Below, piece after piece: positions 47,501 through 56,700 of a stretch of DNA of 64,000 nt. The stretch spans positions 124,001 through 188,000 of the forward strand of contig NZ_JMEX01000007.1 of the NCBI RefSeq assembly GCF_000760735.1, read 5' to 3'. Below the pieces are notes generated by a model. That model was not told where the DNA came from and did not search any database. It worked only from the letters and a program-made list of their open reading frames with translations. This DNA is from Rhodococcoides fascians A44A (GTDB lineage Bacteria > Actinomycetota > Actinomycetes > Mycobacteriales > Mycobacteriaceae). Every line of letters begins with the position of its first letter. The stretch's first letter is position 1. Both the position numbers and the translations under genes were made by a program.

Positions 47501-47948
47501 CGAGTACTTCCGATTGGTGCCCGGTGGACTTCTCGATGTCGATACCCGCACGAGTGCAACGGTGGATGCTTTCCATAGACGTGCAGATTGGGCACTCGAA
47601 GACGCTTGCCGCGAACTGCCAGGTCACGTCAGTCGCGTTCTGCGGGCTCTAAAGAAGGCGTCACCGGGCTTGTATGACCTCGTCGTGGCTCGCAACGAAG
47701 TTCTGCACGGCGTGGACACCTCGGCACATCCGTGGATGCTGTTGTCTGTGCAGTCGCTCGCCCTTGCAGCCGTCGCGCGGTTGGAAGCGTTGGGCGAGTT
47801 CGAATACTCGCCGATGACCACGGAGATGCGGAATGCATGGGCTGTCATGGCCGAGTACTTTCCGGCAATGGTTGCCGGCGACCTGCTGATTGCGGAAGCG
47901 CTTGCTGCGCATCTTGCTCATGGAGACTTGATCGGAGAGACCGCATGA
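44541..47948 (+). CDS. Large protein of unknown function paired with YprA helicase (1135 aa)
   Basis: I recognise no domain. The N-terminal 280 residues are helical (for example YPALTLATLVGHAGLAYDQG and MTMAMHAGIPVRCLGDLVE), the middle is rich in strands and Val/Arg, and the last 200 residues are helical again (RRADWALEDACRELPGHVSRVLRAL). I chose the GTG at 44541 because GGGAGGAG lies just upstream; the ATG at 44463 sits inside the palindrome and has no such site. Its stop overlaps the start of the second YprA helicase (ATGA), so the two form a unit. A platform or target-sensing partner of that helicase is inference from this coupling. Confidence 0.72.
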   Translation: MGTFLKDQADDEEFRIRQGLKKVGLFFEFNLDEDELRRCQELFGRIAVHDIRVGNSSRLIERYPALTLATLVGHAGLAYDQGRYWESFWDEIGLERDHDFENALRRALATILKKFELRDFPEFSGRNYVMTMAMHAGIPVRCLGDLVETIEGHIRQGRDATGAALLEWMTAPGMDLRMNRLDVPVRNFLKYGGDIAVDVLDRIIDFLAYTLEHPDTWNDLELDTSTTGLPSVLLSGLIEHLHERPFLAAEDGVAAPRGIRQRRIPLISFSVQDDEVLIDVPYPDNGADEPWKLTVSGSTRDVYAESGWGVDDGEHPPTPAAITAPAREVLLVHEASGANHNVPVFDSADPLLLFTVDGRLLRRSATLPRGLVLALHPRDAQVTDAVANTAVRVVDDPRVPSGWTGWRVETVDLTGHDSILLRRSGRPDGPVRGVRSLGSPSFVPSEPIPGLFTPNGLRVHAERPSVDLPAYVGAEPVLWRVRARRSGEREWLVDCEWESGTEETTLDPFDGVEPGLLGLFEIEAGSGHGLNQLFTILLAEGIGVDHGGTFRPPVSGGLVASVTEVTSEHGLIVDTTSLAFLVSDREHEIRVRSGDRAQKLIVRPPYAETRIDKVGTPTQWRTSPRALSTQDLEEHAVIAVRVPGAVRATVVLLDNREQPVQHEAPDTPSENVFQVSTRRFVDTARRVGVCKLVAFVDDEAGTSHRIAIADVRPSRLCEGVRLDGSGLVFDKLADIEDPGVWVWAATAPWQPVSRIAISGNTAVLPNGLQNSGDLLVTVFADDPFAVITRPTRPDRDALRVTQPGWMHDTDPGLDGLARFLSGSGEPPLMRRATDGAWAALAMLPWDSSDPTSERTRGGLLRIIGRHPRAALEALGSSTIPQNEMMPLLIRTQLIDRPFSSNDTLNDLHANAWVGCMIEISDLQSLRDRGRAVAGERAETLAYLETQGGQQLMELLRQGKMSDPRSGVFDPNVLTVHGMTQEQVEGLFEYFRLVPGGLLDVDTRTSATVDAFHRRADWALEDACRELPGHVSRVLRALKKASPGLYDLVVARNEVLHGVDTSAHPWMLLSVQSLALAAVARLEALGEFEYSPMTTEMRNAWAVMAEYFPAMVAGDLLIAEALAAHLAHGDLIGETA

Positions 47949-50900
47949 CAGATCGGCTCGACCCACTCGCCGCCGGTGCTGGAATCGAAGCGGGATACAA
48001 ACGGTATCTCAAAACGCTGCTCGCGCCTCGCGATCCAGCGCTCGCAACAGCATTCGACTCCGCGATTGACGAGTCGACTTTACTGACAAAAGGTCCGCTT
48101 CTGGAGCTGACGCCGCCGTACGCCCCAGGCGCCACGCTTGCAGACCTCGTTTCAGATGGCACCTTGCACCGCGACTTTCCTCAACTAGCAAGTGCCGCCC
48201 TCCCGATGGACCGGCCGCTCTATCAACATCAGGAGGCTGCGATTCGGAAAGTGGTCGCTGGTCGCAACCTCGTTGTTAGTACAGGAACCGGGTCAGGTAA
48301 GACCGAGAGTTTCCTGCTGCCAATTCTCAACTCGCTGCTGGAAGAACGTGCCAATGGCACACTTGGCCCCGGTGTGCGCGCGCTGCTGCTATACCCAATG
48401 AACGCACTTGCGAACGACCAGCTCAAACGCCTGCGCGGACTGTTGACGAGCATGCCCGACATCACGTTTGGCCGTTATACCGGTGAAACAGTGCAGAGCA
48501 CGCGAGATGCGGAGTCGGGCTTTCGGTCGTCGAACCCCGGCCAAGAGCCGCTACCGAACGAAATGCTCAGCCGCGATCAGATGCGCGTCGCGCCGCCGCA
48601 CATCCTGCTCACCAACTACGCCATGCTCGAGTATCTGTTACTACGGCCGGCCGACCTTGAATTGTTCGACGGCGAACATTCGGGCACTTGGAAGTTCATC
48701 GCCCTCGACGAGGCTCACGTCTACGACGGTGCGCAGGGCGCCGAAGTTGCGCTACTGCTTCGACGGCTGCGTGAACGAGTCGGCCGAGCACGACCCCTAC
48801 AGTGCATCGCGACATCTGCGTCACTCACTGGGCGAACGCCGGAATCCCAGGGGATCGAGGCGACTACGTTCGCACACAACCTCTTCGACGTTCCCTTCGA
48901 CTTCATCGATGACGAACCGGACCTACAAGACCTCGTTACCCCGACTCGGCTGAAACGCCGGGAAGCACCCGATTGGACCATCGACGATCAACTACTGCTG
49001 ACCCTCGCAGACCTCGACGCGCCGCTGGATGCCGTAGCAGCAAACAGTCCGGACGGTGATTCCGCTGCTGCACTGGACACCGAACAACGCACAACCGATC
49101 TCCAATCGACGCTTGCACGGGGGCCCGTCGCAGTGCATGACCTCGAGGAGCAGATGTGGCCAGGTGATGCTGACGCTGGCGCCAAGTTGGAGGCGCTCGT
49201 TGCACTCGGGTCGCGAGTGCGTGACAGTGCTGGAAACCCGGTGCTGTCCGCGCGGTACCACATGTTTGTTCGCGCGACCGAAGGCGCCTACGTGGTGTTC
49301 ACCGATGACGGTCCGTCCGTCGTTCTCGGTCGTCATGAGGTCGATCCGATCACCGGGCGCGCAGTATTCGAGTTCGGCACCTGTCAGCGCTGCGGGGCTG
49401 TTCACTTGGCCGGCGATCGTGAGACGGTCAAGGGGCGTGAGTACTTCCGGCCGGTAAAGCGCGAGGACCGGGTGCGGTGGCTCGTCTTGACGGACACCAC
49501 AGGCGACGGACTTATCGACGAAGACGAAGCCACTTTGTCAGAGGACGGTGCAGAGGAAACGGAAACCAGTATTCGTCGTCTGTGCGCTGGATGCGGCGCA
49601 CTCGGCACCGGTGCGTGCATTGACCCGAAATGCCCGGGTGGGCCGTCGCTCGGTGTGCGTGAACATACGAGAACCTCTGCGGTCATGAGTAAATGCACCG
49701 AATGTGGTGCCCGTTCGCGTCAGGTGATCCGTCGGCTTCGCACCGACACGAACGCAGCTCCGGCCGTGATCACTACAGCGTTGTATCAGCACATCCCGGC
49801 CGCAACTGACAAGACTGTGGAGGAGGTCGGCGAGGGACGAAAGCTTCTCATGTTCTCGGACTCTCGCCAAGCGGCTGCATTCGCCGCACCGTACCTCGGG
49901 AAGACGTACGGCCGGATGCTCGAACGCCGATACCTGACCATGGTGCTCACCGATCCCAAGCACCGCGACGACGAGTTGTCAGCAGAGGACCTTGCTGACT
50001 ATGCCTCCAAGAAAGCGCGTCAGGCCTACCACTTCGAGGAATCGGTCACACGCCGTACAATTGAACGCACCGTCAATCCGTGGGTCATGGCCGAGTTGAT
50101 GGCGCTGGACACGCGCCAGTCTCTCGAGGGCCTCGGATTGATGGGCGTGCGGATGTTCCGCTCTCGCCGCACGGAATTGCCTCCTGCATTCGAGAAGCTT
50201 GGACTGAGCCCCGACCAAGCGTGGGGGTTTCTCAACGAACTACTCAAAGCAGTTCGCTTGCAGGGCGCAATAACCCTTCTCGACAGCGTTGATATCAAAC
50301 AAGAAATCTTCGAACCCCGGAACACCCAGATTTACATCCGGTCGATGAATTCCGACGCAACAAAGCGAATCATCAGTTGGTTGCCTGCCGGTAGACCGGG
50401 AACAACGAACAACCGAATCTTGTTGGCCCGGAAGGTTCTCGCGGCCCTCGGCGCTACGATGCCTGCTGAGAAGTTCCTCGAGGGCTGCTGGAGATTTCTG
50501 CTCGAACATGAGTATCTCCGCCTGGTCCCGCACAAGACCGCAGGCGACGTGTATCAGGTAGACCACGAGAAGCTGCGTATCGTCGCCGGTGCCGACTGCG
50601 AGTGGTACCAGTGCTCGGCGTGCCGCCGCCTCACCATCAACGATGTTCGAGGTGTCTGCCCATTCGGCGGATGTGACGGAACCGTCTCGCCGTTCGTCGT
50701 GCCCGACGCCGCGGATGACACCAACCACTACCGCAACACGTATCGAAACTTGCGTCCGGCGCCCCTATCCGCCATGGAACACACTGCGCAGTGGGAATCA
50801 AAGAAAGCCGCGTCAATTCAGAAGGACTTCATCGATGGCAAGGTGAACGTACTGTCGTGCTCAACGACCTTCGAACTCGGTGTCGACGTTGGCGATCTTC

Positions 50901-52876
50901 AAGCGGTGGTGTTGCGCAATATGCCCCCGAAGACTGCGAACTACGTGCAGCGCGCCGGGCGCGCGGGTCGCCGTGCTGCTTCCGCGGCTCTCGTTCTGAC
51001 CTACGCCAAGCGTAGTTCGCACGATTTGTCGAAGTACCAGAACCCGGAATCAATGATTGCCGGCGAGATGCGAATCCCCTGGATTCCTATCGAGAACGAA
51101 AGGATTGCGAGACGGCACGCACATTCAATTGCTCTCGCCGCATACTTCCGATACCGCCATGAGAACGACGACGTGACTTGGAAGCACGCAGGTGAGTTCT
51201 TCACCCCTAGCAGCGACGGCCAGGATTCCCCAGGAGCACAGGTGCGGACGTTCCTGACCCCGGTCCCGACCCGCGTGGAATCGGCAATCGCAGAGGTCAT
51301 CCCACCGTCGATCGCAACGGCGGTGGGGATCGAGGACGGCAGTTGGGTCGCGCGGTTGTGTGAACTCTTGGCGATAGCAGAATTAGAGATGCGCAACGAC
51401 ATCGACACTTACCGGGAACTCATCGACCAAGCGGTCGGATCAAAGAATCTCGGCCTCGGTGCTCGTCTCCAACGGACATTGAAGACGATCGAGAGCCGCC
51501 AACTTCTCGGGTACCTGGCGAACAAGAATATCTTGCCGAAGTACGGGTTTCCGGTCGACACGGTCGAATTGCGCACCACCCACTGTGAGGGTGATGTAGG
51601 CGCGTCGCTCGAGCTCTCTCGTGATCTCAGCCAAGCGATATACGACTACGCACCAGGCAATCAGGTGGTAGCGGGTGGCAAACTGTGGACGTCCCGAGGT
51701 CTGCACAAGCTCCCCAAACGAGAATTGGTCGAGCTCAAGTACCGAACATGCGCGGCTTGCCAGCAGTTCCAGAGCGGTACGGAACTTGACGTCGACGAGG
51801 TGTGCCCGAGCTGCCAGCAGCAGTTCGGGAAGATTCGTCGTTTCGTTGTTCCTGAGTTCGGCTTCGTTGCCGATCGCAGGGTTGAGGATGTGAAGCCCGA
51901 ACCACCGCAACGCCGTTGGGGAGGAAGCAGCTACGTGGAAAGTCTCGGTGACATCAGTGATCCGTTTCCCTGGCATTCCACCGGGGGAGTCGAGGTGCTG
52001 GCTCGGGCAGGTACACGTGCTCGGATGGTGGTCATCTCTGATGGCGGCGGCGTCGGGTTCCAGCTCTGCGGCTGGTGCGGATGGGCGGCCCCGATGGACA
52101 AGAAGTCCAGCAAGAGCGCTCACAAACACCCAGTCACGGACAAGCCGTGCGAGGGAACGACTCGCATTGTCTCGCTGGCCCATCGTTACGAGACGGACGT
52201 CGCAGAGTTCTCGTTCGGATCGATTGCTTACGACAATGATTCGGTCGGTCGTTGGCTGTCTGTCCTGTACGCGCTGCTCGAGGGCGCCTCGGAAGCGCTG
52301 GAAATCAGCCGGGACGATATCGACGGGACACTGTCATGGACACCGGATAGCCGCAGGAGCTTTGTCCTCTTCGACACCGTTCCTGCCGGTGCAGGCGCAA
52401 CCAAGAAGATTGCGGAGAATCTTGAAAAAGTCATCCAGTTCGCGGTCGATCGCGTCACGAGATGCGACTGCGGTGAGGAAACCTCGTGCTACGGGTGTTT
52501 GCGATCGTTCCGCAATGAGCGCTACCACGAACAGTTGTCGAGGAAAGGCGCGCTTTCGATCTTCGCCGAACTGAAGGTGGAGGCAACGCCGGAGGTGGTC
52601 GACGGTCCGTGGGGAGAAACACTCGCCTACACATCGCAGTCCGTCATCGAGCTGTTGTTGGAGCTATCGCTACTCGGGGTCGGGAAGCCGGAGCTGGGAA
52701 TCGATCTTGGAGAACATTATTGGCCTGTCGAGGCCCTGTGGAAGGAGCCGAAGGTCGTACTGGTCGAAGGTGGTGACGACGACCGGGACAGTGGATTGGC
52801 AGCCGAGGGTTACACCGTTGTCAGGGTCGAGAACACCACCGCCACCGAATTGGTCCCGATGCTGGTTGGGGTCTGA
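47945..52876 (+). CDS. Second YprA-family helicase with DUF1998
   Basis: A 1643-residue SF2 helicase. Walker A is GTGSGKT (114-120), the DEAH box lies at 255-258, NALANDQ follows Walker A, motif VI is YVQRAGRAGRR, and the C-terminal DUF1998 zinc site reads CDCGEETSCYGC. Extra Cys-pair zinc fingers occur in the middle (CQRCGAVH, CAGCGALGTGACIDPKC, CTECG). Unlike the 2123-residue paralogue it has no nuclease-like tail. It is coupled to the unknown 1135-residue gene upstream. Two divergent YprA helicases in one island suggest either two linked systems or a two-motor machine. Confidence 0.86.
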   Translation: MTDRLDPLAAGAGIEAGYKRYLKTLLAPRDPALATAFDSAIDESTLLTKGPLLELTPPYAPGATLADLVSDGTLHRDFPQLASAALPMDRPLYQHQEAAIRKVVAGRNLVVSTGTGSGKTESFLLPILNSLLEERANGTLGPGVRALLLYPMNALANDQLKRLRGLLTSMPDITFGRYTGETVQSTRDAESGFRSSNPGQEPLPNEMLSRDQMRVAPPHILLTNYAMLEYLLLRPADLELFDGEHSGTWKFIALDEAHVYDGAQGAEVALLLRRLRERVGRARPLQCIATSASLTGRTPESQGIEATTFAHNLFDVPFDFIDDEPDLQDLVTPTRLKRREAPDWTIDDQLLLTLADLDAPLDAVAANSPDGDSAAALDTEQRTTDLQSTLARGPVAVHDLEEQMWPGDADAGAKLEALVALGSRVRDSAGNPVLSARYHMFVRATEGAYVVFTDDGPSVVLGRHEVDPITGRAVFEFGTCQRCGAVHLAGDRETVKGREYFRPVKREDRVRWLVLTDTTGDGLIDEDEATLSEDGAEETETSIRRLCAGCGALGTGACIDPKCPGGPSLGVREHTRTSAVMSKCTECGARSRQVIRRLRTDTNAAPAVITTALYQHIPAATDKTVEEVGEGRKLLMFSDSRQAAAFAAPYLGKTYGRMLERRYLTMVLTDPKHRDDELSAEDLADYASKKARQAYHFEESVTRRTIERTVNPWVMAELMALDTRQSLEGLGLMGVRMFRSRRTELPPAFEKLGLSPDQAWGFLNELLKAVRLQGAITLLDSVDIKQEIFEPRNTQIYIRSMNSDATKRIISWLPAGRPGTTNNRILLARKVLAALGATMPAEKFLEGCWRFLLEHEYLRLVPHKTAGDVYQVDHEKLRIVAGADCEWYQCSACRRLTINDVRGVCPFGGCDGTVSPFVVPDAADDTNHYRNTYRNLRPAPLSAMEHTAQWESKKAASIQKDFIDGKVNVLSCSTTFELGVDVGDLQAVVLRNMPPKTANYVQRAGRAGRRAASAALVLTYAKRSSHDLSKYQNPESMIAGEMRIPWIPIENERIARRHAHSIALAAYFRYRHENDDVTWKHAGEFFTPSSDGQDSPGAQVRTFLTPVPTRVESAIAEVIPPSIATAVGIEDGSWVARLCELLAIAELEMRNDIDTYRELIDQAVGSKNLGLGARLQRTLKTIESRQLLGYLANKNILPKYGFPVDTVELRTTHCEGDVGASLELSRDLSQAIYDYAPGNQVVAGGKLWTSRGLHKLPKRELVELKYRTCAACQQFQSGTELDVDEVCPSCQQQFGKIRRFVVPEFGFVADRRVEDVKPEPPQRRWGGSSYVESLGDISDPFPWHSTGGVEVLARAGTRARMVVISDGGGVGFQLCGWCGWAAPMDKKSSKSAHKHPVTDKPCEGTTRIVSLAHRYETDVAEFSFGSIAYDNDSVGRWLSVLYALLEGASEALEISRDDIDGTLSWTPDSRRSFVLFDTVPAGAGATKKIAENLEKVIQFAVDRVTRCDCGEETSCYGCLRSFRNERYHEQLSRKGALSIFAELKVEATPEVVDGPWGETLAYTSQSVIELLLELSLLGVGKPELGIDLGEHYWPVEALWKEPKVVLVEGGDDDRDSGLAAEGYTVVRVENTTATELVPMLVGV

Positions 52877-52915
52877 CTCATGCGACCAGTTCATGGCTTC
52901 GATTCGCTGCGGAGG

Positions 52916-53158
52916 CTACGGTTGCGTTTCGGGAAAGGCGTCGTGAATGACCTCGATGAGTTTCCTCGCCATCTCGACGTTCAGCTGAATCGATTGGCTG
53001 CTCTTCGGAGCTGACTTCCGATGGTCGGATCCAAAGGTAGTCAGATGCAGAAGTCTGGAGCCTTCTCTGTCATCGACAACAGCAAAGTGGCAGTCAACCT
53101 CGGTCGTGTGGGGTTTAATCTTCTGTTTGCCTGGTTCTATAGATCTGACGCGTGCCAT
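52916..53158 (-). CDS. Small conserved protein (80 aa), downstream of the giant DUF4011 gene
   Basis: The sequence has the pattern TEVDCHFAVVDDREGSRLLHLTTFGSDHR ... SQSIQLNVEMARKLIEVIHDAFP. I recall small proteins with this DG-LLxLxTFGS-xR-SQTxQL layout beside restriction and defence genes in many bacteria; no function is known to me. GAAGGTG lies five bases before the ATG. It is convergent with the second YprA helicase gene, 39 nt away, and follows the zinc-ribbon gene after 41 nt. Confidence 0.6.
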   Translation of the reverse strand: MARVRSIEPGKQKIKPHTTEVDCHFAVVDDREGSRLLHLTTFGSDHRKSAPKSSQSIQLNVEMARKLIEVIHDAFPETQP

Positions 53159-53199
53159 GAATTCACCTTCTTCTAGTCAAATGCGTGAGTGCGCTTGAT

Positions 53200-53769
53200 T
53201 CATTGTCTCGGCAGGCCACCGGACGCGACGCTGCGGAAGATGGATCTGCTCTGAATTATTCGGGTCACGACGGACTGCGCAAGGTCCTCGATGGTCTTGG
53301 GTCCCTGGTCGCCTCTCCTCGTGAGCTCGTCGAGCAGCTCCCTGCGTTGGCTCGGGGACAGGGTAGCCAAGTAGTCTCGGGCGACCGTCGGCGCCTGTGA
53401 TCGCAGACTTCTGCCTGGGGTACGCGTCTCCACACCTCCCAGGCGAACAAGTATCGACTCTCGCGCTACGTGCATCCTTGATTGATAGGAAATCCTCGGC
53501 GAAAGTTGCTTAGCCGGGACTTGTCGGTCATGGTCAGGGACCGCGAGGTTCGGCGACTTTCTTGGTCTTCGGTGCTTTTTCGGTTGGGGCTTTGTTGGTT
53601 TGGGCGCGGGAGCAGCAAGCCCCAGCTCCTTTGCGTTGTTGAGCAATCGTTGCGCCAACGTGGCTTTACGCTCAGCCTTCGTTTCTCTGTAACACCTGCG
53701 GCATAACTCAATTCCCCAGTCGGAAGGGTTTCGGCACCTGGCGCATACGCGTCGATCGGAGTCAGCCAT
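53200..53769 (-). CDS. Zinc-ribbon protein coupled to the giant DUF4011 gene
   Basis: A 189-residue basic protein. Four Cys near the N-terminus (CARC ... CRRC, residues 9, 12, 23, 26) form a likely zinc ribbon. A Lys/Pro-rich linker and a helical C-terminal part follow (SPSQRRELLDELTRRGDQG). Its ATG overlaps the stop of the 2000-residue gene (TAATG), so it is made together with it. No family is recognised. DNA or RNA binding is likely from its charge and zinc site. Confidence 0.62.
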   Translation of the reverse strand: MADSDRRVCARCRNPSDWGIELCRRCYRETKAERKATLAQRLLNNAKELGLAAPAPKPTKPQPKKHRRPRKSPNLAVPDHDRQVPAKQLSPRISYQSRMHVARESILVRLGGVETRTPGRSLRSQAPTVARDYLATLSPSQRRELLDELTRRGDQGPKTIEDLAQSVVTRIIQSRSIFRSVASGGLPRQ

Positions 53770-56700
53770 TACGAACCGACCCGGTACATTTCATTCACCT
53801 TGATGAGCCGCCCGCGTTGGATGCCCAACTCGATGACTGCCTCCAACCGCTCCCGCGTGGGCCCTGTCAGACGCTTCTGATTGAACGTCTGCAACGTCTG
53901 GCGCAGCAGGACGTCGTAATCGGGTTGCCCAGTACGAGCGCAGACCGACATCATGGCATTGATTATTTCCTCGGGTGCCACGTCGGTGAGTGGCCGGTTC
54001 AAGTCGCTGGACGTCTTCCTGAACCCTCGCCAGGTTGCGCGATCGAGCTCTTTCGGCCACACAAAGCTGCCGAGTTCGTCGGACCTCTCGATCAATTCTT
54101 CCGGCACGGACTGGAGCACGAAGTCGCGTCGGGCAGCCGCGACACGGTCGAACCCGAAGCGTCGAGCCACGTTTCGAGCCAACCTGTCGAGCGAAATCGG
54201 GCCTTCGATTGACACCGTCTCCTGAACAGCCCGCATGATCGTGTTCTTCACGGCAGGCGAGTGCATTCGATCGAGATCGTCGCGCACGCCCAGCATCGAA
54301 CTCGATGCCTCGACGTAGGCGATCCCGCGGCCATGCCAGTCTCGTGGTTCCTCGAATGACGCTGTAGGTTCCTCGACGGCTATCCGAGCCACCAGCGCCG
54401 GTTCTTCCGGCTCTGACACGCTGTCGGTCGATGGCGCGGGCTTGAGCCATCGTTCGGCGTCGGGTGCGAATTCGTCGGGCAGGATCAACGGCTCGTCGGC
54501 GGTGACCGCCGCTGCGGCAATCGCCGCAGCTTGCGCTTCGGCTGCGGCGTCGATCTGGGCCTGCCGCGCTGCTATCCGCTCCTTCGAAGCCGCGATCGCG
54601 TCTCCGACCTGGGCGATGACGGCATCCGGGCCGTCGATCCAGTCGGGCAGCCACACACGCACCGACGAACCCCAATGCATCATCGATTCCAGCAGCTGCG
54701 GCGTCAGGTCGCGGTCCGCCACCGTCGGACGCTGTGCCCACTGCGGACCGTCCAGCAATATCGCCACCTGCCACTGCTTCGAACCCGGCTCACGCACAAC
54801 CACATCCAGTACGAAATCGGAAAGGCCGTAGTTCGCTTCGACCTCGTACCCGTGGTCGCGGAGCGACTGGACCAATCCTGCTTGCATCTCGTCCGACGCG
54901 GCCCGCGAATGAGTCGGGCGTGCGTCGTCCGTGCGGGACGCCTGAGCGGCTTGTTCCAAATAACCACGTAAATGGGCGATTCCGACGGATCGTGTGCATG
55001 AGAGGTCGATGTCCGTGGGCTCGAACGAGGTATAGATGATCACCTTGCGCCGTGCGCGGGTAATCGCCACGTTCAGTCGTTTCTCGCCACCGGTCCGCGT
55101 CAGCGGACCGAAGTTCAGTGGCAGCTTGGGATCGTCCGGCTTCTTCGAGAACGCTGCGCTGAACAGGATGACGTCACGCTCGTCACCCTGCACGTTTTCG
55201 AGGTTCTTGACGAAGATGCCGTCGTCGCGATCCTCGCGCAGCTGGTCGAGGATCAGCGGATCACCCGATGCTTCGAGCAGGTCGCGTACCAAGGTCTGCT
55301 GTTGTGCGTTGAACGTGACGACTCCGATGCTCTGCGCTGCGAGATGCGCGTTCGACAGTCGACTACGGATCTCGGCGACGATCGCCTCGGCCTCAACGAT
55401 ATTGGTGCGCGGACGGTCTTTGGTCTCGCGATTGAAATGACCGTCGACGCGTCGCCACTCGACTCCGGCGGTGTCGTCGCCACCCGGCGACGGGAGGCTC
55501 GCAAGCCGGCCCTCGTAGTACTTCTCGTTCGAGAATGCGATGAGCGACTCGTCCTGGCTACGGTAATGCCACGACAACCACAACCGGGGGACACCGGACT
55601 CCACGGCCTCCGTAAGGATGCTGTCTAGATCCTCGGGGATGACCTCGTCGTCCTCGGTGTAGTCGTCACGGTCGTTGGTGCTCACGACGCCGATGGCCGT
55701 CGGCGGCATCTGCTGGGAATCACCTACGATGACTGCCGATCGGCCGCGTCCCAACGCTCCGATGGCCTGGGGAACTGTCACCTGAGATGCTTCGTCGAAC
55801 ACCACAAGATCGAATGTCACCGACCCCGGTGGGACGAACTGTGCGAGCGACGTGGGACTGACGAAGAAACACGGTGTTGCTTCGAGAATGTAGGTCGAGT
55901 ATCGATTCATCAACTGCCGGAACGTGGTTCCGCCGCGTTTCGCATCGAGTGCGCGCCGGAGATGGCCGACGTCGCCCGTCAGAGAACCAGCCTGGAAAGA
56001 TCGCCGTTCGAGTAGCGCAGCCGGCAGCGCGCTGATCTGCTCGGACCGGCTCGCGGCCGAGGCGTCAGCGAAGTCGTCGATCTGGCCATCCTTGATAGCT
56101 CGATCGAACTGCGACAAGCCGTGTTTGCGGCGTCGCTCGCCCAGGGATGTCTGAGCGACGCCGCGCATGAACGCGATCTCGGCCTGGTTTGCTGGTATCG
56201 CGCCCGTCAACAGTTCGCGGACCAGGTCATTCAGGCCCGCTGATCGGAGTGGGTTGAGAAATGCAGTCATCGTCGACCACTGGCGGATCGGTGCACTGCC
56301 ATCTGTCCGAATCGCATCGAGCCACAGCTGTGAGTCGCGTTGCCACGCGGTGAGCCAGTGTGTGTTGTTTCGCCAGCGGTCGATGTCGGCCTCGCTCGAC
56401 CCCAGGATCTGACGCCAGCTGCGCCATCCGTGGGCGACGCCTTCGAGCGTGTCGATGTCGTGTGGCGTTACGGGTCCCGCAGCGGCGAGAAGCTGCCAGA
56501 GCTGCCCCTGCGTCCGTGCGAACATCGCGGTCTGTTCGATGTAATCGAATTGCACCTGAAGCTGCTGTGCAGCATCGGGACTGAACGGATTCCAGGTCTG
56601 CGGCGCGTAGTGCGCCAACAGTTGCCGCATGTGTTGGACGGTCTGCGACGTGAGCTGGCGTGCACTGGGAATCGATCTGAGGAGTGGGAGTGCAGCTTCT

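Noticed and set aside
28060-52876. A BREX or Dpd (7-deazaguanine) system
   Set aside because: No PglZ, BrxC or Lon-type genes for BREX, and no DpdA-like tRNA-guanine transglycosylase for Dpd; only the methyltransferase and helicase types are shared.
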